Assembly: GCA_016178505.1 (NCBI GenBank)
Contig: JACOTG010000202.1
Coordinates: 1 to 64,000 of the forward strand
DNA: 64,000 nucleotides
Direction of reading: 5' to 3'
Source of the DNA: Planctomycetota bacterium
GTDB taxonomy: Bacteria; Planctomycetota; JACOTG01
Part shown: positions 28,702 to 37,766 of the stretch, piece by piece
Numbering within the stretch: the stretch's first letter is position 1
How the letters are laid out: the number at the start of each line of letters is the position of its first letter
Made by a program: the position numbers and the translations under genes
Notes under the pieces: generated by a model
The model's database searches: none
What the model saw: the letters and a program-made list of their open reading frames with translations, nothing else
Told to the model about the DNA's origin: nothing

Positions 28702-31700
28702 TTAGAGTTTGGCTAGGGCGTATTTGCGTTTGAGTTGGAGGACGACGGCGTCGGGGTCCATGATCACTTTGTCGGGCTCGAAGGCGCAACGGATCGTGAC
28801 CGTCTGCTTCTCGCCGGGGCCGAGCGTCACCTGAGTTCGCGATTCGCGGTAGTCGGGTGAGACCATCGCCGCGGCCTTCGCGGCCTCGTCTGGGGTTTGC
28901 TCGACGAAGCGGTCGCCCTTGATCGCGGCGACCTCGACGGGCATGCGACCCGTGCCGCCATTTTCGACCGTGACCGTGACGGTCCACTCGTCTTTGCCGT
29001 CGACGGTCGCCTTCGACTTCTTCGCGTCGTTGAGCCAGTACTCCGGCACGACGACGTCGAAGCACCACTGCTTCACGAAGGCGTCGTACGCCTCGGGGTC
29101 CGGCGCGAACGGTCGCATGGTCGCGATGAAATCTTGCAAGACCGGATGATCGGGGTTGCCGACGTATTTCTCGAAGTAGGCGTGACAGCCCTTGAGGTTG
29201 GCCTCGCGCCCCATGAGCTGCTGCAACATCCAGAAGACCCAGCCGGCCTTGTCGTACGTCACGGTCGTGTCGCCGTCGCGCGTGCCGTCGATCTTGACCA
29301 TCGGCTTCTCGGAATCGACCTGACGGCTGTCGCCGTAGCCCGCCTCGATCCCCTTGCAGAACTCGATGCGCGCCTGCAGACCCTTCACCTGCTCGAGAAG
29401 CATGATCGTGGAGAAGTGCGCCGTGCCTTCCGAAAGCAGGTTGCCGCCCGGACCCTTGCCCGGACAAACGAGATTCCCCCACCACTGGTGTGCGCACTCG
29501 TGCGCTGTGACGAAGAACGCAAGCTTCACCTTCGGATCGCTCTTGGTCAGGAAGCCGATGCCCTCCGAAAACGTGATGTTCGTGGGAAAGCCCTGTGCGT
29601 ACGTCGAGAGCGCCGGGAATTCGCTGACCTTCAGCTCGGGCCATGGAAACGGATAGAACCACTCCGAGTACCAACGCCGCGAACCGTCGAGGCTCTCCAT
29701 CATCTCGTCGACGTTGTACGCGTGCTGCGGGTCGTAGAAGAGCGCCGTGCCGGTTCCGCGGCGCACGACCCACTTCCCCGCAACGATGTTGAAGAAGTTG
29801 ACGGGATAGTCGCTTTCCCAGACGACGGTTCGCTTGCCGTCCTTCACCTCTTCGCTCTTCAGTACGCCGACCGAGTTCCACGTGTACGCCTCCGGCCCCG
29901 TGATCCGGACGCGGGTCTTGTAGGGCTCGACGTTGCCGAACGCGGGCGGCGTTTGCCCTTCGAAGAAATCATCCGGATAGACCTTCGAGGTGGAGCGGTT
30001 GTCGTCGTCGATGCCGATTCCCTCTTGGAAGCCCACGAGCGGCACGAACGTCGGGCCGAAGCTCCCGAGGACCACCCCCGACGGCAAGATGAACTCCATG
30101 TTTCCGCGTCCTTTTTCGGAGACGCCCTTCGGATAGACGCCGTCGTACTCGAAGCCGAGCTTCAGACCGTCGCCCGGCTTCAACGGCGTCGGCGGCGTGA
30201 AGACGCACAGGAAACGGCGATCCTCGGGCGTCACGTCCTTGCCGTCGATCGTCCACTTTACGTTTTCGAAGTGATTGCCGATCGTGATCGGAATCTTCGC
30301 CAGCGTCACTTGTTGATGGTTCACGAGATCGAACGAGCCCTTCGCGTGGAACCAGCGCCGCTCGGGCTCGACCGTGAAGTCGAGATCCGCGAGCGTCGTC
30401 GACGGAAGCGGAGCGTCCAACCACGTCGCGATGTTCTTTCGCCAGTACTCCTTCTGGTCGATCTTCGCCGCTTTGCCATCGAAGCCCGCGCGCACTTGCG
30501 CCGCGAGGACGATCCACGTCACGAGCGGAACGACGAACCACGGAGCGAGACGAAGCGCCGACTTTCCGATCGATGCCGGGCGGAACGCGTCGACGACTCG
30601 CGCCGAGTCCCAATCGCGCCGGCGGAATAGGCGCACCGTGAGCGCCGTGAAGAAGACCGTGAGGCCGAGCGCCGTCACGCGATTGAGCACGAGGGCGACG
30701 CGGTCGAGCTGATAGGCGCCGAGATCGCTCCATTGGAGCGCGCTCAGAAGGCCCCAGTTGATGGTCCAATCCAGCTTGTTTCGACGCTGTAGGTAGAATG
30801 TGAGCACGAGGACGGCGGCCGAGAGCGCGTACGCCGTGTAGCGATTGCCGGCGATCGCGTAGAGGAGCGTGACGAACGATGTCCAGAGCAGCAGAGTCGG
30901 GACGAGAAGCAAGCCCCAGGTGATCGCGAACGGGCCGAGCGCGAACCCGACCTTCCCCTGCACGAGAAAGGTGATCGCGCCCGCGAGCAAGCACGCGACC
31001 ATCACGACGACGCCGACGAAGCTGTTCGCGAGTGCCTTGCCGAAGAGGACGGCGCCGGTCCGCACGGGCGTCGCGTAGTAGATCGCCGCGAGCCCGGTGT
31101 TGCGCTCGCGCTCGAGGGACTCGACCGTGTAGAAGGTGAGGAGCATGCAGACCATCCACGTCAACGCATCCATGCATCCCACGGCGAACGTCCCCGGTGT
31201 CGCCAAAAGCGGCGTGTCGAACGCGCCGGTCTGAGTGAGCGCGATGCCGAGCGTTTCCAGGAGGATCAGCGGGACGAAGAGGTAGAGGCCGGGCTGAGTG
31301 CGAAGGCCACGCAGTTCGAACCGCGCGACATCGATCGTTTGCCGCACGAATCCGACCGGCGACGAGTGCATGTGAAGCGCGCTGACCGACCCGTCGACGT
31401 CCAGAGTGGATCGCGCTTCCGGTTCTCGCAACAGGCGGCGCGCAGCCCGAGGCGAAACATATCCCCGCAACGTCGATGCAAAGCGCTTGTGACTCCACGC
31501 GACTCCGACAAGACCGATCGCCGCGAACGCGACGCGGCTCAAGAGGAACGCCGAGTCGAATCCGATGCGTGCGTGGTTGTAGAAATCGACGCCCTTGTCC
31601 ACTTTCAACCAGGTTTCGGTCAGCCAGCGAAGCCCCGCAGGATCGATGAGCATCAAGAGCTGATTCCAACGCGGGTCGAGCCAGGTCGGCGACCAGTTCC

Positions 31701-32313
31701 AGATGAAGAACCCACACAAGAGGATCAGCGCCACCGGCAGCACGAACACCAGAATCGGCTTCCGTGAACGCTCGCCCACCGCAAACGACGTCCCGGTGAG
31801 GAAGATGAGAGTCGGGACTGCGAACACGAGCGTCGGACGAAGGTAGTTCATGATCTCGAACGGACCGCGAAACTTGGCCGCGTCGGCGTTGGGAATCGCG
31901 TGGTAGAAGAGCGCGGTCAACGCGAGATCGATACCGACCGCAATGAAGAACGCGGCGAGAACGGCGAAGAACTTTCCCCACACGTACTCACCCGGACGCA
32001 GCGGTGTGGAATGAAAGATCTCGCCGACTCGCAGATCCTCGTCGCGGATGACCGTCATTCCGGAGCCAACGGCGACGAAGAACGAATAGAAGAGGAACAC
32101 GACGACCGAGATCATCTGCGCGAACGCGAACTCGGACGTGATCCACGCCTTCTTTCCGCCGACCTCGCTGTCCCCCGATTGGATGCGCATCTCGCCTGAT
32201 GACATCTTGTATGCGGTGAACGCCAAGATCGCGATCAAGAACCAGAACAGCGGCCGGCGCAGGTGGAACTTGAGATCGAGCCAGAAAACGGCGAAGAATC
32301 GCGAGGCACTCAT
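28702..32313 (-). CDS. ABC transporter permease fused to an M1-family aminopeptidase
   Basis: 1203 residues. The N-terminal half is a duplicated ABC-2 type permease with about 12 transmembrane helices in two sets, starting FFAVFWLDLKFHLRRPLFWF. After the last helix (about 590-610) comes a periplasmic M1 gluzincin domain with HECAHQWWGN (His938, Glu939, His942) and Glu962 in LLSEG. The second His and the Glu are separated by 19 residues instead of the usual 18, as in other permease/M1 fusions. The C-terminal strand-rich domain precedes a charged tail. The ATG at 32313 overlaps the ATPase stop as ATGA. Likely role: export or extraction coupled to trimming of peptides at the outer face of the membrane; the substrate is unknown. 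Confidence 0.9.
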   Translation of the reverse strand: MSASRFFAVFWLDLKFHLRRPLFWFLIAILAFTAYKMSSGEMRIQSGDSEVGGKKAWITSEFAFAQMISVVVFLFYSFFVAVGSGMTVIRDEDLRVGEIFHSTPLRPGEYVWGKFFAVLAAFFIAVGIDLALTALFYHAIPNADAAKFRGPFEIMNYLRPTLVFAVPTLIFLTGTSFAVGERSRKPILVFVLPVALILLCGFFIWNWSPTWLDPRWNQLLMLIDPAGLRWLTETWLKVDKGVDFYNHARIGFDSAFLLSRVAFAAIGLVGVAWSHKRFASTLRGYVSPRAARRLLREPEARSTLDVDGSVSALHMHSSPVGFVRQTIDVARFELRGLRTQPGLYLFVPLILLETLGIALTQTGAFDTPLLATPGTFAVGCMDALTWMVCMLLTFYTVESLERERNTGLAAIYYATPVRTGAVLFGKALANSFVGVVVMVACLLAGAITFLVQGKVGFALGPFAITWGLLLVPTLLLWTSFVTLLYAIAGNRYTAYALSAAVLVLTFYLQRRNKLDWTINWGLLSALQWSDLGAYQLDRVALVLNRVTALGLTVFFTALTVRLFRRRDWDSARVVDAFRPASIGKSALRLAPWFVVPLVTWIVLAAQVRAGFDGKAAKIDQKEYWRKNIATWLDAPLPSTTLADLDFTVEPERRWFHAKGSFDLVNHQQVTLAKIPITIGNHFENVKWTIDGKDVTPEDRRFLCVFTPPTPLKPGDGLKLGFEYDGVYPKGVSEKGRGNMEFILPSGVVLGSFGPTFVPLVGFQEGIGIDDDNRSTSKVYPDDFFEGQTPPAFGNVEPYKTRVRITGPEAYTWNSVGVLKSEEVKDGKRTVVWESDYPVNFFNIVAGKWVVRRGTGTALFYDPQHAYNVDEMMESLDGSRRWYSEWFYPFPWPELKVSEFPALSTYAQGFPTNITFSEGIGFLTKSDPKVKLAFFVTAHECAHQWWGNLVCPGKGPGGNLLSEGTAHFSTIMLLEQVKGLQARIEFCKGIEAGYGDSRQVDSEKPMVKIDGTRDGDTTVTYDKAGWVFWMLQQLMGREANLKGCHAYFEKYVGNPDHPVLQDFIATMRPFAPDPEAYDAFVKQWCFDVVVPEYWLNDAKKSKATVDGKDEWTVTVTVENGGTGRMPVEVAAIKGDRFVEQTPDEAAKAAAMVSPDYRESRTQVTLGPGEKQTVTIRCAFEPDKVIMDPDAVVLQLKRKYALAKL

Positions 32314-33257
32314 GGGCGAACCTCGCCGACGGCGGAGAGGCGGTTGAACTTGCCGTCGTTTCCCGATGCGCCGTTCGACACCGCGCGCGCCGCGCCTTGC
32401 ATGAGAACCAGGTAAGCGTCCTCGAGCGTTTCCTTCACGGGCTCGAATCCCGGCGGCGGTGTGCCGTTCGGCTCGTGGATCCGCACGCGATTTCGGCCTT
32501 CGTAGAGGATCGCCTGCGTGACGCGGCGCGTTCTCTTGAGCTGCGTCAGCTCGACGGCGTCGACGGTTCCCTCGAAGATTGCGCCCGCGATCGATGCGCG
32601 CGCCTCGGTCGGGCTCGTGAGCGCGACGAGCTTGCCGTCTCGAATCACCGCGAACCGCGGGCACAAGGTCGAGACGTCCTCGACGATGTGCGTCGAGAGG
32701 AGCACGGTCCGGTCCTGCGCCAGCTCGCCGAGCAAGCGATAGAAGCGATGCCGCTCCTCTGGATCGAGGCCGGCCGTCGGCTCGTCGACGATGATGAGCT
32801 TCGGGTTTCCCGCGATGGCCTGCGCGATGCCGAGCCGCTGTCGCATGCCGCCGGAGTAGCCCTTCACTTTGCGCTTCGCGGCGAACGCGAGATTGACGCG
32901 CTCGAGGAGGTCGGCGACGAGGCGCTTCTGCCCTTGCGCGGCGTCGACGCCCTTCAGCTTCAAGAGGAAGAGGAGCATCGACTCGCCCGTGAGGTGCGGA
33001 TAGAAGCCGAAGTCTTGCGGCAGATACCCGAGGTGCGGTCGCACCGCTTCCGGGTTTCGCACGACGTCCACGGCGTCGAGCGTGACTTCGCCCGAAGTCG
33101 GCTCGAGGAGCCCCGCGACGATCTTCATGAGCGTCGACTTCCCGGCGCCGTTCGGGCCGAGCAAGCCGAACATTCCCGTCGCCACGTCGAGGTCCACGCC
33201 CTGCAAGGCCGTCACCGGACCCGGATAGACCTTCACGAGATTTCGAATCGACAGCAT
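32310..33257 (-). CDS. ABC transporter ATP-binding protein
   Basis: 315 residues from the ATG at 33257, which follows GAGGAGG; the frame stays open upstream but without family similarity. Walker A GPNGAGKST is at 34-42, Q-loop near LPQDF, signature YSGGMRQR at 134-141, Walker B LIIVDEP at 154-160 and the H-loop in LLSTHIVEDV. It is CcmA/NatA-like, typical partner of ABC-2 permeases. The last 90 residues form the extra C-terminal domain usual in this group. It energises the permease/M1 fusion encoded next, to which it is translationally coupled. Confidence 0.95.
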   Translation of the reverse strand: MLSIRNLVKVYPGPVTALQGVDLDVATGMFGLLGPNGAGKSTLMKIVAGLLEPTSGEVTLDAVDVVRNPEAVRPHLGYLPQDFGFYPHLTGESMLLFLLKLKGVDAAQGQKRLVADLLERVNLAFAAKRKVKGYSGGMRQRLGIAQAIAGNPKLIIVDEPTAGLDPEERHRFYRLLGELAQDRTVLLSTHIVEDVSTLCPRFAVIRDGKLVALTSPTEARASIAGAIFEGTVDAVELTQLKRTRRVTQAILYEGRNRVRIHEPNGTPPPGFEPVKETLEDAYLVLMQGAARAVSNGASGNDGKFNRLSAVGEVRP

Positions 33258-33336
33258 CGTTGCCTCCTCGTCACTTCCCCAAAACGAGACGTCGAACCCG
33301 GACGGTAGTTTCCGCCGTCGCGCCAAATATCTATTT

Positions 33337-34872
33337 TCACTTCGCGCCCTCGCTCGGCTTTCCCACGAACGCGATGCGCTCGTGCGGGTAGTCGAACACG
33401 ACCCGGAACGACGACAGGACGCCGCAGCCGAGATTGCCGATCGCCCACGGATCGGCGAGCGCTCCCTTGTCGGCGAGCGAGAAGCCGACGCGAGGATGCT
33501 CGAACCGTCGACCCGCCAGCTCGAACCACTCGATCTCTCCCTCACGGGAGAGGTTGATTCCGCCGACTCCTCCCGACGCGCCAAACGACGTGTTCCGCTT
33601 CTCGAGCAGCGATAGATTCTTGACCGCCGGCCCGTGGAAGATCAGGAACGCCGCCGAGCCCGTGTCGAGGCGGAAAAGACCTTCGCGATCGCCCTCGAAT
33701 CGACCCTGAACGCATGGCACGTTGCGATCGAGCCAGAGTTCCTGCCACGATCCCCCGCTGAGAGCGAAGGTGCACGGATCGCGCACGTCGACCGTCGCCG
33801 CATCCACGTCGAGCTCGACGACGGCGCGCGCGAAGAAGTCGTATCCCACGATTCCACCCACGGGGACGCCGAAGATCGTCGACAGGAATCCCAGATCGAG
33901 CTCGGTGTAGAGCGGCGTCGCCATCGAGATCGGCCCGAGCGTGAGTGCTTTGCCTTGCCGAAACCGAGTCTTCACGGTGCCGCCGACGCCGAGCGCCACG
34001 GACTCTCCGATGGCCGGCAACGCCGCGTCGAGCGCCGCTTTCTTGTCGATCACCATTCCTCCGGCACCGGAATCGAGGATGAACCAGCCGATGTCCTTGC
34101 CGTCCACCAACGGATGGACGAGGAAATGGCCGGTTTTCGCCCGCTTCACTTCGAGGTGCGGCGAAAGCGCAGAGTCGAATCGCGCCTCGGGGCGCGCCGT
34201 GATCCTCGCGAACGGATCGTCCGCCTTCTTCTCGAGCCGGCGGATGGAGCGGATCTCCGTGACGGTCGTGGACTCGTTGCTCGTTTGCGTCAAGCGACAC
34301 GGAAGGGCAAAGCCGAGATCGCGACGCCAGTCCTCGAACGTGGACGTCTCTTCGCCGGAAACGGAACGGCGGATCAACGACAGAGGCAGCCACGTCGTCC
34401 GATCGACGAGCAGTGTTGCGTCGAGCACGCCGTCCTTCGGACGAATCGAGAGCGCGACGGCTTTCGCGTCGGTCCGGGCGTCGTCGAGTGCGAGCGTGAC
34501 GGGCGCGTCGTTGGAAAGCCATCGGCCGGTCGACACCGCGGCCCCCGTTTCCACGACTTCCCGATCCTGGAGGCGAAGCGTCCTCGGCATCCCGGAATGG
34601 TCGACCATCCACCACGTTCTTCCGTCGAAGCCCGTCGTCGATCCGAGTGGGCCTTCGATGCGGCGAACGTACCGTCCATCGGACGCGCTCACGATCGTGC
34701 ACGTGCCGTCGACGCCGTCGTGATGGCACACGCCTTCGCGAATCACGAGGCCGTCGAACGACCGGAAGCGCTCGAAGCCCGCCGCGATCCGTGCTTTGTC
34801 GAGCACCGCCGGCAGATCCACGGGATCGGCGCCCGATCCGGCCAAGAGCCAGACGATGAACGTCGCGATCAC
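33337..34872 (-). CDS. retropepsin-like aspartic protease with two catalytic half-domains
   Basis: 511 residues from a GTG start. A signal peptide (MIATFIVWLLAGSGA) is followed by a beta-rich LolA/outer-membrane-lipoprotein-like region (about 20-220). Two aspartyl-protease lobes follow: FILDSGAGG with Asp267 and FRLDTGSAAF with Asp403. Bacterial retropepsin-like proteins usually have one D(S/T)G lobe per chain and dimerise; two in one chain suggest a self-contained active site. It should be exported. It begins one base after the TrmB-type regulator stop and precedes the ABC genes by 79 bases, so it is likely part of the same operon and peptide-handling system. Confidence 0.85.
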   Translation of the reverse strand: MIATFIVWLLAGSGADPVDLPAVLDKARIAAGFERFRSFDGLVIREGVCHHDGVDGTCTIVSASDGRYVRRIEGPLGSTTGFDGRTWWMVDHSGMPRTLRLQDREVVETGAAVSTGRWLSNDAPVTLALDDARTDAKAVALSIRPKDGVLDATLLVDRTTWLPLSLIRRSVSGEETSTFEDWRRDLGFALPCRLTQTSNESTTVTEIRSIRRLEKKADDPFARITARPEARFDSALSPHLEVKRAKTGHFLVHPLVDGKDIGWFILDSGAGGMVIDKKAALDAALPAIGESVALGVGGTVKTRFRQGKALTLGPISMATPLYTELDLGFLSTIFGVPVGGIVGYDFFARAVVELDVDAATVDVRDPCTFALSGGSWQELWLDRNVPCVQGRFEGDREGLFRLDTGSAAFLIFHGPAVKNLSLLEKRNTSFGASGGVGGINLSREGEIEWFELAGRRFEHPRVGFSLADKGALADPWAIGNLGCGVLSSFRVVFDYPHERIAFVGKPSEGAK

Positions 34873-34873
34873 G

Positions 34874-35737
34874 TCAATCCTCCTTCGAATTGCCGCCGAA
34901 GCGCTGCAGCAACGTCGTGCGGCCCGGAGCGTCCCGCGGAAGGAATCGCTGGAACCGCTTCAACACTCGCTTGAGTTCCGCGTGCGGCGCGCGCCCCGCG
35001 ATCTCGTGCTCGAGCGCTGAATTGGCGATCTCCGAATGCAGCGCCGAGTGATAGATCCACGAGAGGTAGGCGCTGCCGCTCCAGATCGCTTGGTGCACGG
35101 CGCCGCTGCCGGGCGCGAACAAGGCGAGCAGATGCTCCTGCCCGTCGACGACGACGTTCAACCACTGGCCGGGCCAACGCGCGATGATCTCCTCACCGTC
35201 CAGCGCAACGACCACTTCGACGCCGGCGATCGCGGCGGGCCGGTAAACTCTCATCGCGACGGCGACGCCTCGCGCAGCGGCCGATTCGATGTCGCCCCGC
35301 ACGATCTCGAGCGGCTCCGGAAACACGTCCACGAGTGCGAGGCGGCGACAGCGACCGAGCATCGTTCGGCATCGCTCGAGCACGTGCGACGACGAGCGAA
35401 GTTGATAGACGCGGTCGTCGCCTGCACCACCGCGAATGCGACCGAGGGCCCTGAGCGCCCGCGATCTGTGTTCCTGAAACCTGCGGTCGAGTTGTCCGAG
35501 GAACTCCTCTGGCGGCACCGTGCGATACAAGCGGCTCGCTCCCTCGTCGACGAGGACGGCGCCCTTTGCCTGCAGCGATTCGAGCGCCTTGTACGTGTTG
35601 GCCGCGGGTTTTCGGATCGCTTGAGCCACGCGATAGCCGGTCACAGCGGGATCGTGCAGCAGGTGGGCGTAGACCTCCGCCTCCAGGCCGTTGAAGCCCA
35701 GGTCGACCAAACTTCTAACGCCGTCGCGCTCGGTCAC
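34874..35737 (-). CDS. TrmB-family transcriptional regulator
   Basis: 287 residues. An N-terminal winged helix (about 8-80) has LGFNGLEAEVYAHLL and a recognition helix in KPAANTYKALESLQAKGAV, the TrmB pattern. The C-terminal part (about 110-270) matches the TrmB effector domain with RLALVDVFPEPLE and YRPAAIAGVEVV. These regulators often sense sugars or other small ligands and control adjacent transporter operons, which fits its place upstream of the ABC genes. It starts at GTG 35737 behind GAGG. A near copy of its translation start lies 50 bases upstream. Confidence 0.85.
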   Translation of the reverse strand: MTERDGVRSLVDLGFNGLEAEVYAHLLHDPAVTGYRVAQAIRKPAANTYKALESLQAKGAVLVDEGASRLYRTVPPEEFLGQLDRRFQEHRSRALRALGRIRGGAGDDRVYQLRSSSHVLERCRTMLGRCRRLALVDVFPEPLEIVRGDIESAAARGVAVAMRVYRPAAIAGVEVVVALDGEEIIARWPGQWLNVVVDGQEHLLALFAPGSGAVHQAIWSGSAYLSWIYHSALHSEIANSALEHEIAGRAPHAELKRVLKRFQRFLPRDAPGRTTLLQRFGGNSKED

Positions 35738-35804
35738 GAGGTCGCCTCACCCAATCGCCGACGGCGCACATCACCTGGCTGGGTCACGAGAAGTCCTCAC
35801 CCAT
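35732..35804 (-). repeat. direct repeat of the TrmB translation-start region
   Basis: Two copies, 35732-35754 and 35782-35804, share GGTCACGAG and CCTCACCCA with four differing bases between. On the minus strand each reads GGGTGAGG..CTCGTGACC, i.e. a ribosome site plus GTG ACC. The upstream GTG (35787) opens a 16-codon frame whose TGA overlaps the real GTG at 35737. This could be a coupled leader peptide, paired operators for autoregulation, or a recent small duplication. Confidence 0.45.
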
Positions 35805-35904
35805 TGATCGCATCGCCCGACTCGCGATCCCTCTGCCGACGAATATCCGGCGTTCGCGCGCACTCGTTCGACTCCGTCGCTCCGGAACGCCCACCCGCCT
35901 GTTC

Positions 35905-35976
35905 GTAGTAAGTACTACTACTATTCGAAGAAGTTTCATCGTGCGCCGTACTTTGTCCGAAAAAGTACTTGATGAA
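35905..35976 (+). promoter_or_regulatory. AT-rich palindromic control region
   Basis: In an otherwise G+C-rich setting this stretch holds GTAGTA-AG-TACTAC (35905-35918), GTACTTT/AAAGTAC around a 7-base loop (35948-35968), and TTCATC/GATGAA (35935-35940, 35971-35976). All lie 28-100 bases upstream of the membrane-protein/winged-helix operon starting at 36004, and are well placed as operators for that regulator. A TATCCT at 35990-35995 could be a -10. Confidence 0.4.
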
Positions 35977-36003
35977 GACAGGGTCGTGGTATCCTGCCGG
36001 CCC

Positions 36004-36609
36004 ATGGAACCAATCCGGTCGCGAGAAGCGCACGGGGTCGCACCGCACGAACGAGCACTCGACGATCTGCGCTTCATCCGCGAAACCATGGAGCGCGCGG
36101 GCTCGTTCACGGCGATTTCCGGCTGGGGTGTTGCCCTCGTCGGTTTCACGGCGCTGGCCACGGCGTTTGCGGCCGCTCGGACGACGACGGCCGACGCGTG
36201 GATGCGAACATGGCTCGCCGAGGCGGCGCTGGCGTTCGGCGTCGCGACGATCACGACGACCCAAAAGGCGCGGGCGGCTCGCATTCCTCTTTTCTCGGGA
36301 CCCGGACAGCGGTTCGCGCTCGGGTTCGCGCCACCTGCGCTCGCGGGAGCGCTGCTCACGCTAGTGCTGTACCGGCTCGAGCTTTTCTCGGTGATGCCGG
36401 GACTCTGGTTGCTCCTCTACGGCGCGTCCCTCGTGACCGGCGGAGCCGCGTCGGTGCGCGTCGTTCGTGCGCTGGGAATTTGCTTCCTCGCGCTCGGCAC
36501 GATGGCGCTCTTCGGCCCTCCGTCGTGGAACAACACCTTGATGGCCGCCGGCTTTGGCGGCTTGCATCTCGTATTCGGAATCGTCATTGCAAGGAGGCAC
36601 GGTGGCTAG
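36004..36609 (+). CDS. membrane protein encoded with a winged-helix regulator
   Basis: 201 residues from ATG 36004; the longer frame from 35941 runs through the palindromic control region and is rejected. About 35 soluble N-terminal residues with the helix ERALDDLRFIRETMERAGSF are followed by roughly six hydrophobic helices (about 38-60, 68-85, 105-126, 130-150, 156-170, 178-196). Proteins with this start are regularly encoded next to small winged-helix regulators in planctomycetes and acidobacteria, possibly as membrane partners, but no function is established. It overlaps the regulator gene by 8 bases. Confidence 0.75.
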   Translation: MEPIRSREAHGVAPHERALDDLRFIRETMERAGSFTAISGWGVALVGFTALATAFAAARTTTADAWMRTWLAEAALAFGVATITTTQKARAARIPLFSGPGQRFALGFAPPALAGALLTLVLYRLELFSVMPGLWLLLYGASLVTGGAASVRVVRALGICFLALGTMALFGPPSWNNTLMAAGFGGLHLVFGIVIARRHGG

Positions 36610-36967
36610 ACCCAGCCTATCGACGCAGGAGTCGGAAGGACGGCATCGCTCCCGCCGAGGGGGAGCGCTCGAGCTCGATCCCCTCATCCACGAGCGCATC
36701 CGGCTCGGAATCCTGAGCGCGCTCGCGGTGAACGAGGCGCTGACTTTTGGTGACCTCAAGGCTCTCCTCCAGACGACGGACGGCAATCTCAGCGTTCATG
36801 CACGAAGGCTCGAGGAGGCGCAGTACGTGGCGTGCTCGAAGTCGTTCGACGGACGCATCCCCAAGACGGAATTCCGCCTCACGGCGGCTGGGCGGCGCGC
36901 GTTCGAGCGATACCTCGAGCACATGGAGTCGCTCATCCGAACGGCGCGTCGTCGCGAGTCGAGGTAG
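36602..36967 (+). CDS. winged-helix transcriptional regulator
   Basis: 121 residues from GTG 36602, with AAGGAGG 4 bases upstream. It is a single winged-helix domain: LDPLIHERIRLGILSALAVN, TFGDLKALLQTTDGNLSVHARRLE as the helix-turn-helix, then a wing KTEFRLTAAGRRAFERYLEHME. This is the MarR/PadR-like helix_34 type. No ligand domain is present. The membrane-protein gene overlaps upstream, and the protein may autoregulate through the palindromes at 35905-35976. The downstream prenyltransferase gene starts 30 bases later. Confidence 0.85.
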   Translation: MARPSLSTQESEGRHRSRRGGALELDPLIHERIRLGILSALAVNEALTFGDLKALLQTTDGNLSVHARRLEEAQYVACSKSFDGRIPKTEFRLTAAGRRAFERYLEHMESLIRTARRRESR

Positions 36968-36997
36968 TGAACCTCTTTTTTTGTGAGAGATGACTTT

Positions 36998-37732
36998 ATG
37001 AAGCAAAGCTCTTTGCAAGTGCCGGGATTCGCCGGGATCCACGTCGCGCTCATCATGGACGGGAACGGCCGTTGGGCAGAGGCTCATGACCTCCCGCGCG
37101 CCGCGGGCCATCGCGCGGGCGTCGACGCCGTTCGCCGCGTCGTCGAGGCCGCACCGCGCGTGGGCATTGGCACGCTCACGCTCTTCGCCTTTTCGTCGGA
37201 CAACTGGCAGCGGCCGCCGCGCGAGACGGCACGGCTCCTGAATCTCGTTCGTTCGTTCCTCCTCCAAGCCGCGAGAGACTTGGCCTCGCGGGACGTGCGC
37301 GTGACGGTGATCGGCCGGCGCGATCGACTGCCGCCGGCAGTTCAACGCGCCGTCGACTTGGCAGAGCGGGCGACGACGTGGGGCCGTGCGCTCCACTTGC
37401 GGCTCGCCGTCGACTACTCCGCACGCGAGGCGATTCTGCGCGCCGCGGCTCGACTCGCCGCCTTGCGAGCGCCGACGCGCGAAGCCTTCGGTCGCCTGCT
37501 CGCCGAGGTCGACCACGACGAGCCGCCGGCGCGCGACGTCGATCTCCTCGTGCGAACCGGCGGCGAGCAACGGCTCAGCGATTTCCTCCTTTGGGAGAGC
37601 GCTTACGCGGAGCTGATCTTTACCGATCGAATGTGGCCCGAGTTCGATGCCACGGACCTCGAGGCGGCCGTACGCGAGTTCGCGCGACGGGAGAGGCGCT
37701 TCGGGGCCCTGTCGCCCGCCGCGATCGCCTGA
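36998..37732 (+). CDS. uppS: undecaprenyl diphosphate synthase-type cis-prenyltransferase
   Basis: 244 residues from ATG 36998 (an in-frame GTG lies at 36983; neither has a strong ribosome site). The hallmark HVALIMDGNGRWA contains the catalytic Asp21. FAFSSDNWQRP, then RTGGEQRLSDFLLWESAYAE and TDRMWPEFDATDL follow the family order. The enzyme condenses isopentenyl diphosphate onto an allylic primer to make the lipid carrier for wall and glycan synthesis, on the inner membrane face. It is not beside cdsA or dxr as housekeeping uppS often is, and is preceded by a dedicated regulator, so a second, conditional copy is plausible. Confidence 0.9.
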   Translation: MKQSSLQVPGFAGIHVALIMDGNGRWAEAHDLPRAAGHRAGVDAVRRVVEAAPRVGIGTLTLFAFSSDNWQRPPRETARLLNLVRSFLLQAARDLASRDVRVTVIGRRDRLPPAVQRAVDLAERATTWGRALHLRLAVDYSAREAILRAAARLAALRAPTREAFGRLLAEVDHDEPPARDVDLLVRTGGEQRLSDFLLWESAYAELIFTDRMWPEFDATDLEAAVREFARRERRFGALSPAAIA

Positions 37733-37766
37733 TCTGACGGGCCCAGAACCGAACCGGAGAACATCG

